A stretch of 64,000 nucleotides of DNA from Bacteroidota bacterium (GTDB taxonomy: Bacteria > Bacteroidota > Bacteroidia > 2-12-FULL-35-15), in contig CANJYB010000015.1 in the NCBI GenBank assembly GCA_947479085.1, forward strand, positions 43,866 through 107,865. The letters are read 5' to 3'. Position numbers and translations under genes: made by a program. Below the pieces are notes generated by a model. It made no database searches. It saw only the letters and a program-made list of their open reading frames with translations, and was not told where the DNA came from. Of the stretch, positions 63,947 to 64,000 are shown one piece after another. How positions within the stretch are numbered: the stretch's first letter is position 1; every line of letters starts with the position of its first letter.

Positions 63947-64000
63947 ATGGAAAATAACCAAAATGAAAATAAGGATGATGCAGGGAAAATAAATTCTGAA
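63947..64000 (+). CDS. Start of a gene cut by the window edge
   Basis: An ATG opens 18 codons (MENNQNENKDDAGKINSE) to the window end, hydrophilic and Asn/Glu/Asp-rich, without a signal peptide. A -7 promoter element lies just upstream and the preceding gene is divergent. Nothing can be said about function. Confidence 0.45.
   Translation, partial: MENNQNENKDDAGKINSE

Overview
The window reads as chromosomal DNA of a low-GC, Gram-negative member of the Bacteroidota. The evidence is four proteins with type IX secretion (T9SS) C-terminal sorting domains, GLPGLI, DUF2339/DUF3999 and OstA/LptA-like proteins, a fused alpha/beta 2-oxo acid dehydrogenase E1, and promoters of the TTG-N17-21-TAnnTTTG type. 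I saw no rRNA, tRNA, CRISPR array, insertion sequence, phage or plasmid genes. The species cannot be named from the sequence alone.

Layout. 1-3 kb: end of an outer-membrane beta-barrel gene overlapping a GLPGLI gene, a 21-bp tandem repeat array, and a leftward pair (FeoB-associated-type small Cys protein and a polytopic membrane protein). 3-11 kb: fused E1 dehydrogenase, M16 peptidase, coaD, a TlpA-like thioredoxin protein and a proline-rich envelope protein. 11.3-12.2 kb: a gene-free stretch with two more period-21/42 arrays. 12.2-17.2 kb (leftward): pseC and pseB, a TPR/SpoIIE phosphatase and an unknown protein. 17.5-22.7 kb (rightward): hisS, hutH, an NTR-like protein, ppa and a YdcF protein, with three copies of a 33-bp palindrome between them. 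23.2-30.2 kb: one gene for a 2320-residue secreted protein with 36 repeats of 51 residues.

30.5-35.7 kb (leftward): the DUF3999/DUF2339 pair, a membrane protein and a TPR protein. 35.9-37.9 kb: SGNH hydrolase and DinB-like protein flanking a probable structured RNA with a potential pseudoknot. 37.9-43.2 kb (leftward): MORN-like protein with two small membrane proteins, a secreted purple-acid-phosphatase-like enzyme, and a lipoprotein. 43.2-43.9 kb: the fourth 21-bp array, bounded by inverted repeats. 43.9-46.5 kb: rhomboid, gmhB-like, class IV aminotransferase and pdxH. 46.5-54.8 kb: two envelope proteins, a PolX-like protein that has lost its polymerase aspartates, GH3, a propeller-like protein, a deoxynucleoside kinase and ispE. 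54.9-63.7 kb (leftward): an LptA/OstA-like protein, purA, STAS, Fur, a second TPR/SpoIIE phosphatase, and an SBBP-repeat T9SS protein.

Most genes are housekeeping or cell-envelope genes. Signalling is represented by two paralogous SpoIIE phosphatases, one beside a STAS protein, as in partner-switching systems. The most unusual content is intergenic: four unrelated-looking tandem arrays that share a 21-bp (or 42-bp) register, a compact 114-nt element with nested helices plus a loop-to-bulge pairing, and several families of dispersed palindromes.
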